NCBI RefSeq assembly: GCF_040954835.1
Contig: NC_090723.1
Span: 3,172,001 to 3,236,000, forward strand
DNA from: Lepisosteus oculatus
Taxonomy: Eukaryota > Chordata > Actinopteri > Semionotiformes > Lepisosteidae
DNA: 64,000 bases
Direction: 5' to 3'
Shown here: piece by piece, positions 46,458 through 60,100 of the stretch
How positions within the stretch are numbered: the stretch's first letter is position 1
Layout: every line of letters begins with the position of its first letter
The notes under the pieces: generated by a model
Told to the model about the DNA's origin: nothing
The model's database searches: none
Seen by the model: only the letters and a program-made list of their open reading frames with translations
Translations under genes and position numbers: made by a program

Positions 46458-48164
46458 AGCTGTTACAGGTAAAGTGACACGACTGTGTCTGAAATGCTTG
46501 CAACCGTGCTGTGCTTTTCTGAAATATAAAAATGATATAGGCGGAAAGAAAGAAATGTTAACATAGCTGAAATAACCAATAGAAACCTTCCTCATCTATT
46601 ACATAAGGAAAGTCTAAAATACAGCTTCTATTTGTTTCATAAAAGTCAGAAGGTGCTCATCACTTAGGGCTCTTAGAACTGTCCTGAAACCTTGCTCTCT
46701 ACTTCTCTATTCCAAACTGGTTGGGAAGGTTTTTAGGTAATATTGGTGCTTTGATCCATTGTTTTTGTTTCCAACCAAACTAGACATTTCTGTTTTTAGT
46801 AAATTGGTGCTTTGTGTGGTTTAGTTTCACTTGTACCTTAAAACGTGGAGGCATTGATCACCTGGTTAACTTGGTATTTGCGGTTCAATGCAATCAATGT
46901 GGTTGCATTGGGTCTTTGTCAAATATTGTTTTTGTTCACAAAAAAGTAACATATGTAAGATAATTTTGATAGCAAATGACTAATTCTCTGCTAAGCCAGC
47001 TAAGTTCATATGCAATGAGCTCCTCATTCATTGTTTTGTGACATTCCTTATACCCACCTACCACTTCTATCGTTGCCCTAGTAGCATCTCCGTGCTGCCC
47101 ATGGTAGAACTCATAAACGTACTATTCTTATGGGCTGATATTCACAGTGCAAATGTGTAATAACCTGAATGTCCACAGGATATTTATATATGATTCAAAA
47201 TTTAATATGAGATTTTCTGGGAAACAGCTCTGTGAATCTTGACAGCAAGGAGAACAATTTGTGCACAATTGTGCTGCTAAAACAGATCAATTTCATGGAG
47301 AAGAAGTGACGGATTTGGCATTAATCAATTCCCAGTTTCCATTCAAACTCATACGCAGTAGTCATGCTACGAGGATAACGAAAGGTGAAAGATGTGTTGC
47401 TGGTTTTAATCATTGAGCAAATCTGAATCAGGTTTTAAGGTTCCATTTAGAGGGTTTTGCCAGCCCTGTCATTTCCTCAGCTTGGTGAGTTAACATCAAA
47501 CACTAAAATATTCAATTGCAATTCCTTATACAGTATATATTCATTGTCTTATGGTCTCCCTTTGATGTGCATGACAGCTCTTTGACACCTCTCTTTGGCT
47601 CTCATACTTCCTAATGAGCATCAAATAAGATCTGGTACTTCCTAGAGAACTGAACAACGTTATTTCAATTTAACAATCTCACAACAGTATACACAATTGT
47701 TTTTATTGATGACACCATTACTTAGAAATACAGAAAACTGCTTCTTATTCATTCTTATTAACAACAAATACAGACATCAAATCAGTATTTTGATCAGTAA
47801 CTGATACAGTTTGTAACAGTTAACTGGAGGCCCTTTTTAAATCAGAGACCACAAAATCCATTATTCATATTTTAGATCAATTATTAAATTAAGTCACATT
47901 TTCTCCCACCAACTCTATGAAATAAAGTTTGCAAAGACCCATAAAAGAAGCTCAATGGAAACTACAAAATATTGGGATTGTAATTTGCAGCTTGGAGGTC
48001 ATCTTAAGTTTTAAATTGGACCTAATATGAGTTCAAATACAAATATTAATTTGTTTACAAAAAACTAATAATTAGAAAACTGGAGTTAAAAGACTGATGC
48101 AAAGCAAAGTAGAAAAACGTTTAGGAATATTTAAGGTATAACGTTTATAGTACCTTAGCAAAAG

Positions 48165-48360
48165 TATCCACCCCTTTCAATCATGTATCATTTTGTTGAA
48201 TTACAAAATGGTACATGATGATAAAAAATACTTTTTTAATTTTTAAACTAAATATTTTGAATCACTATTTGAATAATTAAACGTAAGTGAAACTTGAATG
48301 ATTACATAAAAGTTAAATGTAAGCAAACGCTGCAAAGCAAATCAAAAATGCGAAAATTCT
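48165..48360 (+). mobile_element. Terminal fragment of a DNA-transposon-like element
   Basis: TTAGCAAAAGTATCCACCCC followed by TTTGTTGAATTACAAAATGG matches the end of a widespread fish DNA element (gccttgcaaaagtattcaccccc type) as I remember it. Non-coding and degenerate. Exact superfamily uncertain. Confidence 0.5.
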
Positions 48361-48714
48361 CACGTTTATAAACGAATGGAGGTAGTTTAAAAAAAAACAC
48401 CAAAAATGGAAACGCAGGTTTCTTGCGATCAGTAGTACATCTCATGCAGAGTGTGCCATCTGCTGTTGAAGGAGTAGCCCCTCATCTCCAGGCACATGAG
48501 TGAAATATCCAGGGCGGAGGTGTGCAGCACAAGTCCAAGTCCTTGAGCGCTGCTGTGTCTTCAGAACTCTTATTTTTTCAGTCCCACTGATTTGCTTAAT
48601 TGGATCAGTGTAGGAGCTCTTATTCAAAGACGCCTGTACACCTTGCTGGATTGCCAGGAGCCTGCCCAGCTACTGTTGACAACTACATCTCATGTTGTCA
48701 AAGCCAATAACATT

Positions 48715-48780
48715 GCTTGTTTCGAGAAAGAGCTGGCTATGATCCTCAAATCAATTAGCTACTAACGACCAAACCAAAAC
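48715..48780 (+). repeat. Repeat fragment (CAATTAGCTACTA family)
   Basis: GATCCTCAAATCAATTAGCT then ACTAACGACCAAAC parallels the repeat at 9170-9240. Confidence 0.4.
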
Positions 48781-48966
48781 TGTCTTACTGTATGTGTTTA
48801 TGTTGTTATGAATTTAGCTCTCCAGGGACCAACACACGACAGCACTGAAACTGGAGAAATCAATATTGCAAATGTTCCTGCTGGAGATAGACTTGCCACT
48901 GTTAGGGGCATTCTGTCCATGGATGTAAGCTTTACATAAAAATACAGTATACTTATTTTAAAAAGT

Positions 48967-48972
48967 TTATTT
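48967..48972 (-). terminator. Polyadenylation signal of the C-type lectin receptor
   Basis: AATAAA on the minus strand about 90 bases past the stop codon at 49058. Confidence 0.5.
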
Positions 48973-49057
48973 TTGAAATTTTAAAGGCAAAATATTGTTT
49001 GTCGCAAAAAAAGAAACAGAATCAGACTTGAAGAAGGCTGAGAAAAGTTCATGATGA

Positions 49058-52000
49058 TTATGTTTTCTCACGTGGCTTTAAAGCTGGACAAATGGTATTA
49101 GGAAAATATTGTTTGTTGATATCAATCTTCTCACAGATGCTGAATCTTCTGTTCCTACATTCATCCGCAAAAAAACTCACCTTGGATATAATTGCACAAT
49201 CCTTGTGAGTGTGGTTTGTATTACTAAAGGAAAACCTTTGAAAACAAGACACAGATATTAACCTTTGTAAGATAGCACATTGAAGAAAAGTCTGTTCTGC
49301 CAAACCTTTAGAATAATTTAAATTTCTTAGTTAGCAAAGCTATTCAGCACAGCTCTCAGATCAAACTAGGGCAGATGTTTCAGACTCCTGAGCTGGGTCT
49401 TGTTCTAAATCCATTCAGAACTGTTCTCCAAAAAGCAAAAATTAAATCAGAAAAATGTACACAAGAAGTTGAAAATGCAGCCTTTCATGGAAATGATTTT
49501 TTAAATGTTTTTCATTAAGTCAGTATAGGCACCTGCAAGCATTTAATATAATTAGTATAATATAAATCATAGTTATAATCTTAATTCTAATATTTTCCAC
49601 ATTTCAATTATCTGCATATATTTATTATAATAATAACAATAATAATAAAAGTATTTTAAAAGTGTCTTCTCAAAGTGCTTTTCATTATATACTATATAGA
49701 TTAATTTGTATAAGATATAGTAAATAATATACATATATAACTACAAGAGGGACAAACAAATGCACTTACGTTGAGTTAAAGGCTATGTTCCCCAGCCATT
49801 GCCACTGGTTAATACTCTCATTTTTCTTTAATCCAATCCAGTAATGGTAATTTCCTAAGAGATTTTGGCGGATAAATTCCTAGAAATGGTAACACAGGGA
49901 CACCAATTAATCTGTTCTCTTCCATTCAGGAGAAATATTTAATAGTGAGACATATTATTTTTTACCTTATTATTTATGCTTTAAGAAGACATTAATGACA
50001 ATTCTGAATAATGCCGTGCCTATGTCATTCCAAAACTTGCACCAACATGATAACAAACACAGTATGTCTTATCCTATGCATTTTATACTAGCACAGACCC
50101 TTCCCTTTCAAAATAGCTGTGGCAAAACCCCAAAACAGAAAGAGGAGCATACACGGGTACAACATTCTTCAGTAGATTAGCCTTCAGTGCTTTAGACATG
50201 ACATTATTCATTCCATGGTCATGGTAGTTCTGCTGTAAAAAGAAGTACTTGCTAATAAGTTTGTAAATTTAGTGGTATGCCAAATTCACTTTATCTCCAT
50301 TTTGTCTCAGAATACTATAATTCTAACTTTTGGTTTGTGTAATGCTTGTGCAGAACCCTCCCGTTTAAATATAAAACCGCTCCATAAGTATATAATTGCA
50401 TCTCATTTATCTACTACAATGTTAAAATGAGCCAATGAACTCTTAACCCATGTACATTTATATATGACAGACTCAAAGGCAGATCAATGAACTGTGTGTT
50501 TATATGAGGATCAATTTAGATTTCACTTTTTCACTCTTACTATGGTGTCTAAGTCTTTGATCACAACAAGTTGACCTCCTTCTTCAGAACAGATCTGGGC
50601 TGCAGTCTCCCATGTCTCATTTTGTTGGACAAATGAATAGTAAATCTGTTTATGTTTTATCCACTGGGAGAAAGAGAGTCCTTCATGTGGCCCTGAAAAA
50701 GTTAAGGTATGTGCATAAGAACCTCCATTCTTTGTTACATAATCAACAGCAAAATATTTAAATGGATCATCCTGGGCAAAGTAAAATCAGTTTACACAGC
50801 TATATATCGTATATGGTAGAGCTGTACCTGTATGTTTTGTATTTGTAGACATATTCAGAGGAATAGCGGGAAAGAAAGAAATAAAATAGATGAAATGGCA
50901 CATCTCATTGTTTAATCGATACTGTAGGCTTGGTTGCATTTAACTGCTAAGGGGCTGTCAAGTTGCTCAACCAGTAAAGGTGCTCTATGAGAGCACAAGC
51001 TGAGCCCTCAGCTATAGATGTCACCACATTAAAGCTGACTGAAGCCATGATGGTAGCACACAATCATCAAAGTATTGCTGTGGCAGGGTGGGCAGGGTCT
51101 ACTAGTGTTGCTGAAAGCTGTTCAGATAACTGTCCTGATTTGTGACTTGTCAAGAGTCTACAAGCTTTTAGTGAAATCAGTGGGGTATGGGATACTTGGG
51201 ATACTTGGGAATTAGCTCCATGTCCCTTGTTCAGCTCCACAGAGCTTGCAGGATAGAGAAAGACAAATGGCTTTTACAGGTGAATGTGCCAGAGGAGTAT
51301 GTCTGCTTGCCTATTGCTCTCCTGAGTGGGTAAGGGAGTTACTGCTGGAGAGCCAGATCCTAAAAAGGAAAACTGCTGATTCCAAATTTTTCACAAAAAT
51401 CAATCCAGAAAGAAACTTGCAAAACTGCAAAGACATCACTACAGTGACACATCAGGAGGTGATATATTGGTGGTTTTGAAAGTTTCTTTTTTAGTCCAAA
51501 ATGGACTTAGACTGAGAAAAGCACTTGGTCCTTTTTACCATTACTGCCATAGAATGACAGCCTTACTTGTATTCCAGCCACACCATTTCTTGAGAAGTTG
51601 ACAGCGATCTTCGTGTGTTGTGATGAGATTCTCCATGCACTGTTGGTCACAAGACATCTGCTCTCTGTGTCTCATGGAGTCAGGGCTGCACTTCTCTCTT
51701 TGCAAGTGGGCAACTAGAGGAACAGACAGATGTTTCCTGGAAGCCCTCTGTCCACTATGACATCTCCACGAGTAAGTAAAACGTACAACAGAAGATAAGC
51801 AAGTTGGCTACAGGTATTATTTCTGTAGATCAGCAGATCTACTTTAAGCCAAACTGTGGCACAACCCACCCTCCATGCTTGACTCATGATCTGTCAACTA
51901 CAGTACTACACAGTCTAACTAAACAACACTGCTTTCGTGCACCTGTACATGGGCACTATTACACAGAAGAAATTAATAGTAATTTCAAATACTAAATGTC

Positions 52001-53222
52001 ATTACAAGTCAGTTAGATACAGTATAGAATAATGAAACATTTGTAAAGGGTGCATATACTAATTCCTCAATACCTGTTACTGTGAGAGAGATCTGTTTTA
52101 TTTTATTATAACTATGTAGTTTTTCTGCAGCTATATATTTGTGACTTGACAAAATTTAACTCCAACAGCTCCTGAATACAAAAATAATGTGCCTTGGCTA
52201 TTGTAGGTAAAATATTCTAGCAGACTGGTTGATTTAAATGCTGGATTCCAGTGCTGTTAACGTAGTGAGCATGTAGTATCGAAGTCACTGTTTACTTTGT
52301 GGTAATATTACAGTCTGTGTTTTAAAATCTTTTAAATTAATTTCAATCTGTTTCACTTACTTGCAAGGGTCAAGCCAAACACTATGATCAGAAGAACCAG
52401 CACAATTGTTCCCAGAACATAGACAACCTGTTTTGCTGTGGGGAAGAAATAAATAATTTATTATCCATTCTGGTGATGAGGTATCATTAAATACAATATA
52501 GGTAAGACGTTCACCCAACACAGGAAAGTTTAGAAAGTCGCTGTCAAAATATTTAATTTCTATGTCTACTTGCAGCCTTAAACATTATGTTAAAATGCCC
52601 ATCAGATAAATGAATCACTTAAGGCAAGCATTTAGTTCTTGAAAAGGAAGAAAAAAAGAGGAAATGTAAAAAAGACCAGTAAAAACATCTTAAACAGATT
52701 CAAACCATACAGACACATACAGTACAATAGGTAAAATCCATATCTGCCCTAAATCAGTTCTCCATTTACTTCTCGAAAAACGGTTTCTTCGTGTCATTTT
52801 AGTATTAAATTTATATTGTACACAATACTGAGATGTCATAATTGTATTTAATAGTGTTATACACTGCCAAATAAAAAGCCACCATCACCACAAAACACTA
52901 AAATGCTGCTGGTTTTCCTCAATTGGAAAAAATGTTTGAGATACTTATAGTACGTTTTTATCATTGTACAGAACTGATAATCAGTATAAATTTCAACTCT
53001 GTCATCACAAGGCAATGTGCATATATCAGTGTTGTATAATACAGATGAACATTCAACGTCTATTTCAGTTCAAATTACATCTTTATTTTTGAAAGAAGTA
53101 CTGTACTTACAATACAATTGTGCTGATGGAGGGGTGTTGGATGGAGGGTTGACTGCCAGAGATGCCTCCTGAGCTGGATCTCTCTTGAATTTTATTTCAG
53201 TGTAGGTCACGGACTCGGACAT
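49058..53222 (-). CDS. NK-like C-type lectin receptor with ITIM
   Basis: Type II membrane receptor of 257 residues in six exons: 53222-53111 (cytoplasmic), 52435-52361 (membrane), 51713-51567 (stalk), and 50692-50541, 49879-49770 and 49235-49058 (lectin domain). All splice sites are GT-AG and phases agree. The tail starts MSESVTYTEIKFKR, where VTYTEI fits the ITIM consensus. A helix covers about residues 40-61. The stalk has several cysteines and ends RCQLLKKWCGWNT. The lectin domain shows WETAAQIC, YHYWIGLKKNES, QWQWLG, KDCAIIS and RNRRFSICEK. The EPN/QPD and WND calcium-sugar motifs are absent, so classical calcium-dependent sugar binding is unlikely. This fits NK-cell-type receptors such as the fish illr group, which use the same exon plan. 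The ITIM suggests an inhibitory receptor of leukocytes; the ligand cannot be guessed. No break seen. Confidence 0.88.
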
Positions 53223-54484
53223 TGCTACTGCCTCTCTCCGACACCATCTGAAAAGAGTTAAGCATCTAAGAGTGAGAAAAGAAAGGAAACGGGGACAAAA
53301 ACTGGAGGAAGTTGACAAAGATTGCACATAGCTTATTTAAAACTGTAAAACCACAAAGCTACTTCTGAGTACTAGTTCAATTATATCTTCCTTATATGTG
53401 GGGTCTAATTTCTTTTGCAGGGTGCCAGCTTCCAATCTTGCCTCTAAATCTCCCCAATATTACACTAAAAACAATATTGGACATGCTAAATTAGTTTATT
53501 TTTATACAGCTTTATTGTACTTACTGTATTAACTATTTTACTCTGCTTGTGTCAAACCCATGTAGAGATAAGACATTTGTTTTACTCATATTTGGTATAG
53601 CCAAATATGGAGAATTAAGTTAGTCTGCAAATACCTTAGCACCTTTCAACACAGCTTAGCATTTCACAATAATGCTCTAGAGCAAAAAAAGGCACAAGCA
53701 TTAATCAGGCTTGATTATACCGATGATATGGCTACTTATGCAAGAAATGTCATATGACACTGAGCACAGGATGTATGTATAATGTCAAACAGGAAATATG
53801 CCTATGGAGCCACTTCCTTTAACCTTTCCTCCTGCTCATTACTCCTACTTTCTTCAATGCCTGCTTCACCTGATCTCTTTCCCCTTCTTTCCTTCCTTCT
53901 GCCCCATTTCATCATTTGTCCAGCCCACCAATGACTAATGTCAAATGCAATTATAATATTTTATCAACTTATCAATGCAATGCATTCCTTGAAGACCAGA
54001 AAATGTACATTTTTAATATGAACTGTGAGATACTAAACTAAAAGATGTAATCCATGAATGATTTGAGGCTTTAATGTTGACCCACTTTCATCATCTATTG
54101 TGGATCAGGAAGTAATAAAACTGTCCAATGTCCAATGTTTAAAGTTCATACTGCAGAATTCTGGATGTAGATTAACAATGTGGAAATGATGCAATACACA
54201 CTTCATGCAGACTTCATTTTCAATGTCATGTGCAGTTTCCTCCTCCATGATACATGAAAGAGATTACTGTCCTGGATATACAGTAGTACAGAAAGGCCTG
54301 ACAGAAATGTCATATTCAGACAGATTAAGATAAATGAAACCTTTTAATCTACAAGAGAGAGGATCACAGTGGGGTTTGTTGCAGGTATGCAAAAACCTGA
54401 AAGGTGTAGGCAGATTCAGTCCTGTGGGACAGCTTTAAGATTAGCCACATTATGAATCTCAAGAGCTTCAATTTATCATAATAA

Positions 54485-54720
54485 CATCTATTTGTAAAGC
54501 TTCTTACCAAACCCAAAGATACTGTACTCACAGGCGGTAATGTATAAGAAATAAAAACAGACAAAATAATAAAAAGTAAATAAAATTAAACACCACCAGG
54601 CAGGACAAACTGTAAGATAGTCAGACACAGTAAAAAGGTGAGTTTTAAGTTTAGATTTGAAAAGGGTCAAAGAATTTGCCTCTCTATGGAAGAAGGCTAT
54701 TCAATAACAAAGGATCAGCA
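54485..54720 (-). mobile_element. 3' end fragment of a non-LTR retrotransposon (LINE)
   Basis: On the minus strand the conceptual product contains AFSVADPLLLNSLLP and NSLTLFKSKLKTHLF, the usual C-terminal pattern of fish LINE reverse-transcriptase proteins (WNSLP ... SLxxFKSxLKTxLF). Interrupted by a stop and truncated; only the last part of ORF2 is present. Confidence 0.65.
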
Positions 54721-56039
54721 ACAGAAAAAGCACAGTCACAAGTAAAGTTCAGTGAGCAATTAAGATTAAAAGTGCTCAAGCTAGAAAACAGGAGACACAA
54801 CCCTATGTGCAAACACAGGGCATCGGAAAACTAAATGACTGGTCACTGGAGAGCTGGGGCTGAACATATTGATGATCCACGTCAGACAATGAAACGAGAG
54901 AACCTGAAACCAATTGTCCACAACTTTGTAAGAGCGCTCTACAGAGAGATGCACGGACAAAAGAAATCAACGTTTATCAAAATAATATTTAACAACAGTT
55001 TATCCAAGAACAAAACCTTAGGAATATATTGAAGCTGTAGTACATTTCTCCAGTGAAATAGGATTACAAGGGTCTTTAACGAAAGCCTAATTGAAAATCT
55101 GATGCTTGCCCTTTTATTGTGCAAAACAAATGCACTATCACTTTTCACCACCAGAGGCCACTATGAGAACACTGCCACCACTTGTCTATTCGGATTTCAT
55201 TCATGAGCTCTTTCCATACAACTCAATGATTGCAGCCTGCTGTCCACATGGATATGAAATGGGTGCTTAGAGGATGTTCAGGACTAAGCTGAGAGTTGAG
55301 ATAGCCATGTTTGATGGACCAAAGAGGTGGTGTCAGAGAGATGGGCAGAGTGTTATCTTCACTGTTTGACCCAGGCAGACCAAGTCATCAAAACTGGATG
55401 ACCAACACACCAGTGCCATCAACAGTAGACAACTGTGACCAGACAACTTTTGCAAGCTGTTTGCAGCAGCTCAGGAAGAGTGGCAGAACTTCCCACAGCA
55501 GTCTACTCTGAGGCTGATTAGGTCCATACATCAAAGCTCAGGGGTGTTCTAACTTTGTCATTATTTTAATTTGACAGTCCGTCACACTACAAACTTGTGA
55601 AGATTCTTAAATCCATACTTTTGTTCACCATTTCTGTGATTTTCTTTGATACTGTATGCATGTTTAAACCACTTGACCGACTCCACTGACCTGAGGGCTG
55701 CATTTCTTTTAAGCTTCGGTATACTTCTGTTACAGAGGTATAGTGTGGCTACAGAAGGGCATGTGTGCTTTAACACAGACAACATATGCATTCTTATGCC
55801 AAAAACAAAATAAAAGCTCTCTCTTCAAGGTAAGAAAAGTACAAGCCTGCAGAAAGATTCTAGGAAAAAGATAGTATATATATGCTGAAATACAAAGTGA
55901 CATTATGATTTAATAAGTCTAGATCTTGTGCAGTATTTCAAGGACATATTGCCGCTATTTATTTTAAATTGTGCACTGAGTGCAAAATACTGTCCTTCAA
56001 GCCAGTGGCAAAGGGCTTTCTGCCTTACACAGAGTACGA

Positions 56040-56300
56040 GACTGTGTCTCTGATCTTAAATGGGATCTTTAATGAGAAAGTTGTTAGAAGTTTGATTTAA
56101 TATCACATGACAACGACAGCACCTAATGTAGCATAGTGTTCTCAGTCACCATACCAGAGCATTGGTTTGAAAACCCCGGTCAATACACAAGGACGCCACT
56201 TACTCACTGGCCAACACCTACAAACAGGTACCTGGAGGCCTCCCATCCCAGTGCTGATGAGGCCCAGCCTTGCATAGTTTCAGCTCAGTTGTAGCTCAGG
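56040..56300 (-). repeat. 5S-rRNA-derived SINE, minus orientation
   Basis: At the right end CCTGGAGGCCTCCCATCCCA followed by CAGCCTTGCATAGTTTC matches the reverse complement of the 5S rRNA promoter half (cccatccaagtactaaccaggc...tgcttagcttc). To the left the body (GACAGCACCTAATGTAGCAT, ACCATACCAGAGCATTGG) is a diverged version of the 11.5 kb copy. The head identifies the family as SINE3-like. Confidence 0.6.
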
Positions 56301-57739
56301 CTACAAGACGGTAACACTGTTGCCCTGTGTAGAGATACATTTGTCCCATCTTTCTCTGGGTTTCTCTATTCCTACAAACCCATATTCTCTACGTTAATGT
56401 CTAAGCAATGACAGAGTCCAGATCCCATCACAGCTTTATTACATTTAAACTCTTTCTATGGTCTATGGCTTGTGCGATTATCTCCACGCTCATTACATTC
56501 CTAAAAAGCAAACAAACAACACCAGGCTGCTGTTGTGTGCCAGCTCTCTGCTGTACACCTTTCCAGAACCTCAGCAAGCACCCCTGGTATGTTACTGGTT
56601 ATGTTATCGATGTGAATATTTTCAGTCACATTAACTGCTGGTGTTGTTTTGAAGTGAAGAAAAATGGTTACAAGCCATGGTAAAATACAAACAAAAAGAT
56701 ATATAAAAAATAGATATTAGAGTGTAATGCCATGAAAGAAATGAGGCACTTGATGTTCTTAGAACCCTCTAGAGACCTGACAGGCTTGTCCAGCTGCTTT
56801 CTCTGACTCTTGACAGGATTGGTACAGATCAAGAGGCTCCATCCTGGCAATGTCAGTAAGGAGCTGTCTCTAGTCTGCTGGCTCGGTTATTTATGAGACA
56901 GAATAGGGCCTTTGTTTCAGAACAGCAACGCCTGTTTGACCATCCTGGCTGGGAATGTACAGGGGGGAGGGGGTCTGGGGTTCTCAGTGATGTCAGGGGG
57001 GGAAAAAGAAAGAACCTTTGAAAACCAGCTTGTGAAAACCCCAAATGGAAATAAGACTGACAGATTTCAGCACTTGAGCAGCCAACACAACATGCAACAA
57101 ACTCTGTTATGCATTTACTTACATTAGTAACTGATGGCTTTCTTGAAATAATTCATCTATTGCAACACATCTTTGTCCGTACAGTGACTTCTATGAAATG
57201 AGAAATAGATCATAGGACACACAGCCTTTGACTGATGTTGACGTGTACCTTAGACACAAAGATTCACAGTTGAGATGTACAGTAGATCCAATATGGATCA
57301 CTGATTGGTATAGCCCAGGTCTTTATAACTAGAGGAGGTAGCTTTCATTCAGAGTACAGCAATCCTCACCTCGTGGAAATGATGGAAAGGAATCAGATTT
57401 CTTCTTAGTTAGGGATGTTAACCCAGCTGACCTACAGTACCTAAATTGAGCAAAAGTGCTGTCAACGTATTTTTCCCCCTTTAATTCAGTTGGTGAACTA
57501 ATTCCTCACTTCTCCACCTACTGCACAAGGGTTCCTGACGCAAACGCCATCTGTGCGTCAACCAGGTGGATGCAAAGGGTCCCTCTTCAATGTATACTGT
57601 ATATGTGGACCGTTTGGGGTTAAGAAACTGTTTAAATGCAAGCTTATTATCATTATTGAGCCCCATCTCCCATGTCCCTCCTCCACCCCTCCCAGCGTGA
57701 AATTTAAAGGTAGGCAATACCCAGGAGAGCATGACATTC

Positions 57740-58314
<575 letters not shown>

Positions 58315-59819
58315 TAAGTTTTCCATTTCTTCCAAACTGGATTCCAGTTATTTGCTATTTGCTCATTGCTCCCTCCGTAACAGAAGCAGCGTTATTTGAG
58401 AAAAGGTGTATCCTTCTCCTTAGCAACCCTAAACAAATCTGAGCAGGAGAAGGTGCGGTGCGGAACATAATGTCGTGTTGTTTTCATAACCTTCAGGATG
58501 TGCATCTTCCTGTCAAATCAAATGCATCACCTGATCTTAAATTAAAAATCTGATGTTTGTGGCCTACTTATAGTATGCATTCAGATATTCATTTCAAATT
58601 AATCCAGAGACTAGAGTCACCCATTAATATCTGAATGTTATGTGTTTTTTAGTCTAGCAGTGTTTATTTGACACACAACCATTTTTATACGTACATCTTC
58701 AGTATCTGGTAGCTGATTTGAATGCTAGCATTCGTAGTTAATTATCATCAACTTTAAACTGTTAACAATTATTGTTGTTTTTCGTACAATTGCTACTATT
58801 CATTACATCAACAGAACAATAACGCTACAGTAAAATACACAGTCGCTCATCGCTAGGGCTTGGTTAAAACTGTACAGTTGTAAAGGAGGGCTGTGGTATA
58901 GAGATAAGGATTTTAATGGAGAAATGGCCACTTCTATTTATTTTCTCTGTCGGTTTAACTGTTTTCAGTGATGTTTTCAGGGTTGGGATTTGAAAATAAG
59001 CGACTCGAGCTTGGAACTGAGGGGCGTGCGCTCATTACGTGCTCATTATAGCGTGTCGCCAGTCAAGCTGACCTGTCTCGTGTGCACATTAAGGTCTCGT
59101 CGGTGTCTTCATGCACAAAGCACAAAGCAAACGCTCTTAGCTTCTTCGCATACAGCACAGTGCAGACAAGTGCACCTACTGGACATTTTGCACCTGAAAA
59201 GAAACGTCAAAATAAATCGCCGGCCCACCTGTTTCATTCTTTGTACTCCGGGACTTGGGTTTGTTCGATGCAACAGAAGCATGAGAAAATATTCGATTTG
59301 CGTGAAGGAGTTATTATTCAAAAGTAAAGGATTGACAGGTTAAAAACAAATTAATTTCCAGTCTTTTCGGTGCAAATGGACGACAATTCGGGTGAATTAC
59401 TCTACTTCAGCTTTTAGAGTTTTTAGAGCCACACCTATGCAAATTCATGTAACGGATTAATAAAGCATGTTTAAACAGTAAATCTGTCAAAATGCAGTGG
59501 GAATGAGGGCAGACAGCATTCCTCATCCAGATTACAGATCTCAGCAACACCTGAGAGAGACCAAGGAGAAAAGGATACTTCCCTCTTAGGATCAAAGTGA
59601 AATTTCCGAGTTCCCACACAGGCAGTGCATCTTCTTACATAGTATTTAAAGACTGGGCATGCCAGTGACTCACGCTTCTATACTATTCAAATTGTTTCTC
59701 TTTCTTTACAATTGCTTGTTCAAAATATCGAAGAGCAAAGTGGATTGTCCCCTCTGTGTGCATCAGTCTGGGAGTTCCAGTAGCATTATATTAGTCCGTT
59801 AAATGTTATTCACAATTAC

Positions 59820-60100
59820 AGTACCACAGCTGTGCCAAACCCAAGGGGCACAGTTCTTTGCAAAGGTATTAGCCTCCTTTCGATGGTGTCCCTTTTGTTA
59901 AACTGCAAATGATGGAGACACATTTGAAAGTGAGTGTTTTGGAGCAACAAAATACAAAAAACAAAACACTTTTTATGGGTGAAAGAAGCTAACCATCGGC
60001 ACAATTTGCAAAGAAGAACTGGAATCTAAAATATGTTGCTTGCATGAGTATTTACACCTTTTCTCAATATTTGGCAGAAACTCCTTTAGTCACTGAATAT
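59820..60100 (+). mobile_element. DNA-transposon-like fragment
   Basis: TTCTTTGCAAAGGTATTAGC followed further on by GAGTATTTACACCTTTTCTC and AATATTTGGCAGAAACTCC resembles the fish element whose end is seen at 48165. Degenerate and non-coding. Confidence 0.45.

Larger units (their letters stand above)
46600..48960. other. Interval between the stalk-only and lectin genes
   Basis: No coding exon recognised. Contains a DNA-transposon end near 48165 and a repeat fragment near 48715. It may also hold the 5' noncoding exon of the stalk-only gene. Confidence 0.4.
53340..57480. other. Intergenic interval between lectin receptor and dusp3
   Basis: No gene supported. Contains a LINE 3' fragment near 54.5 kb and a 5S-type SINE near 56.1 kb. 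The listed short frames lack splice or family support. Confidence 0.45.

Noticed and set aside
46296-46595. 99-residue minus-strand frame as an independent gene
   Set aside because: Its middle is the first coding exon of the stalk-only gene, bounded by a donor at 46373.
50950-51240. Possible further tRNA-head SINE in the lectin-gene intron
   Set aside because: A faint GTTGCTCAACCAGTAAAGG head is seen, but no clear B box or second copy supports it.
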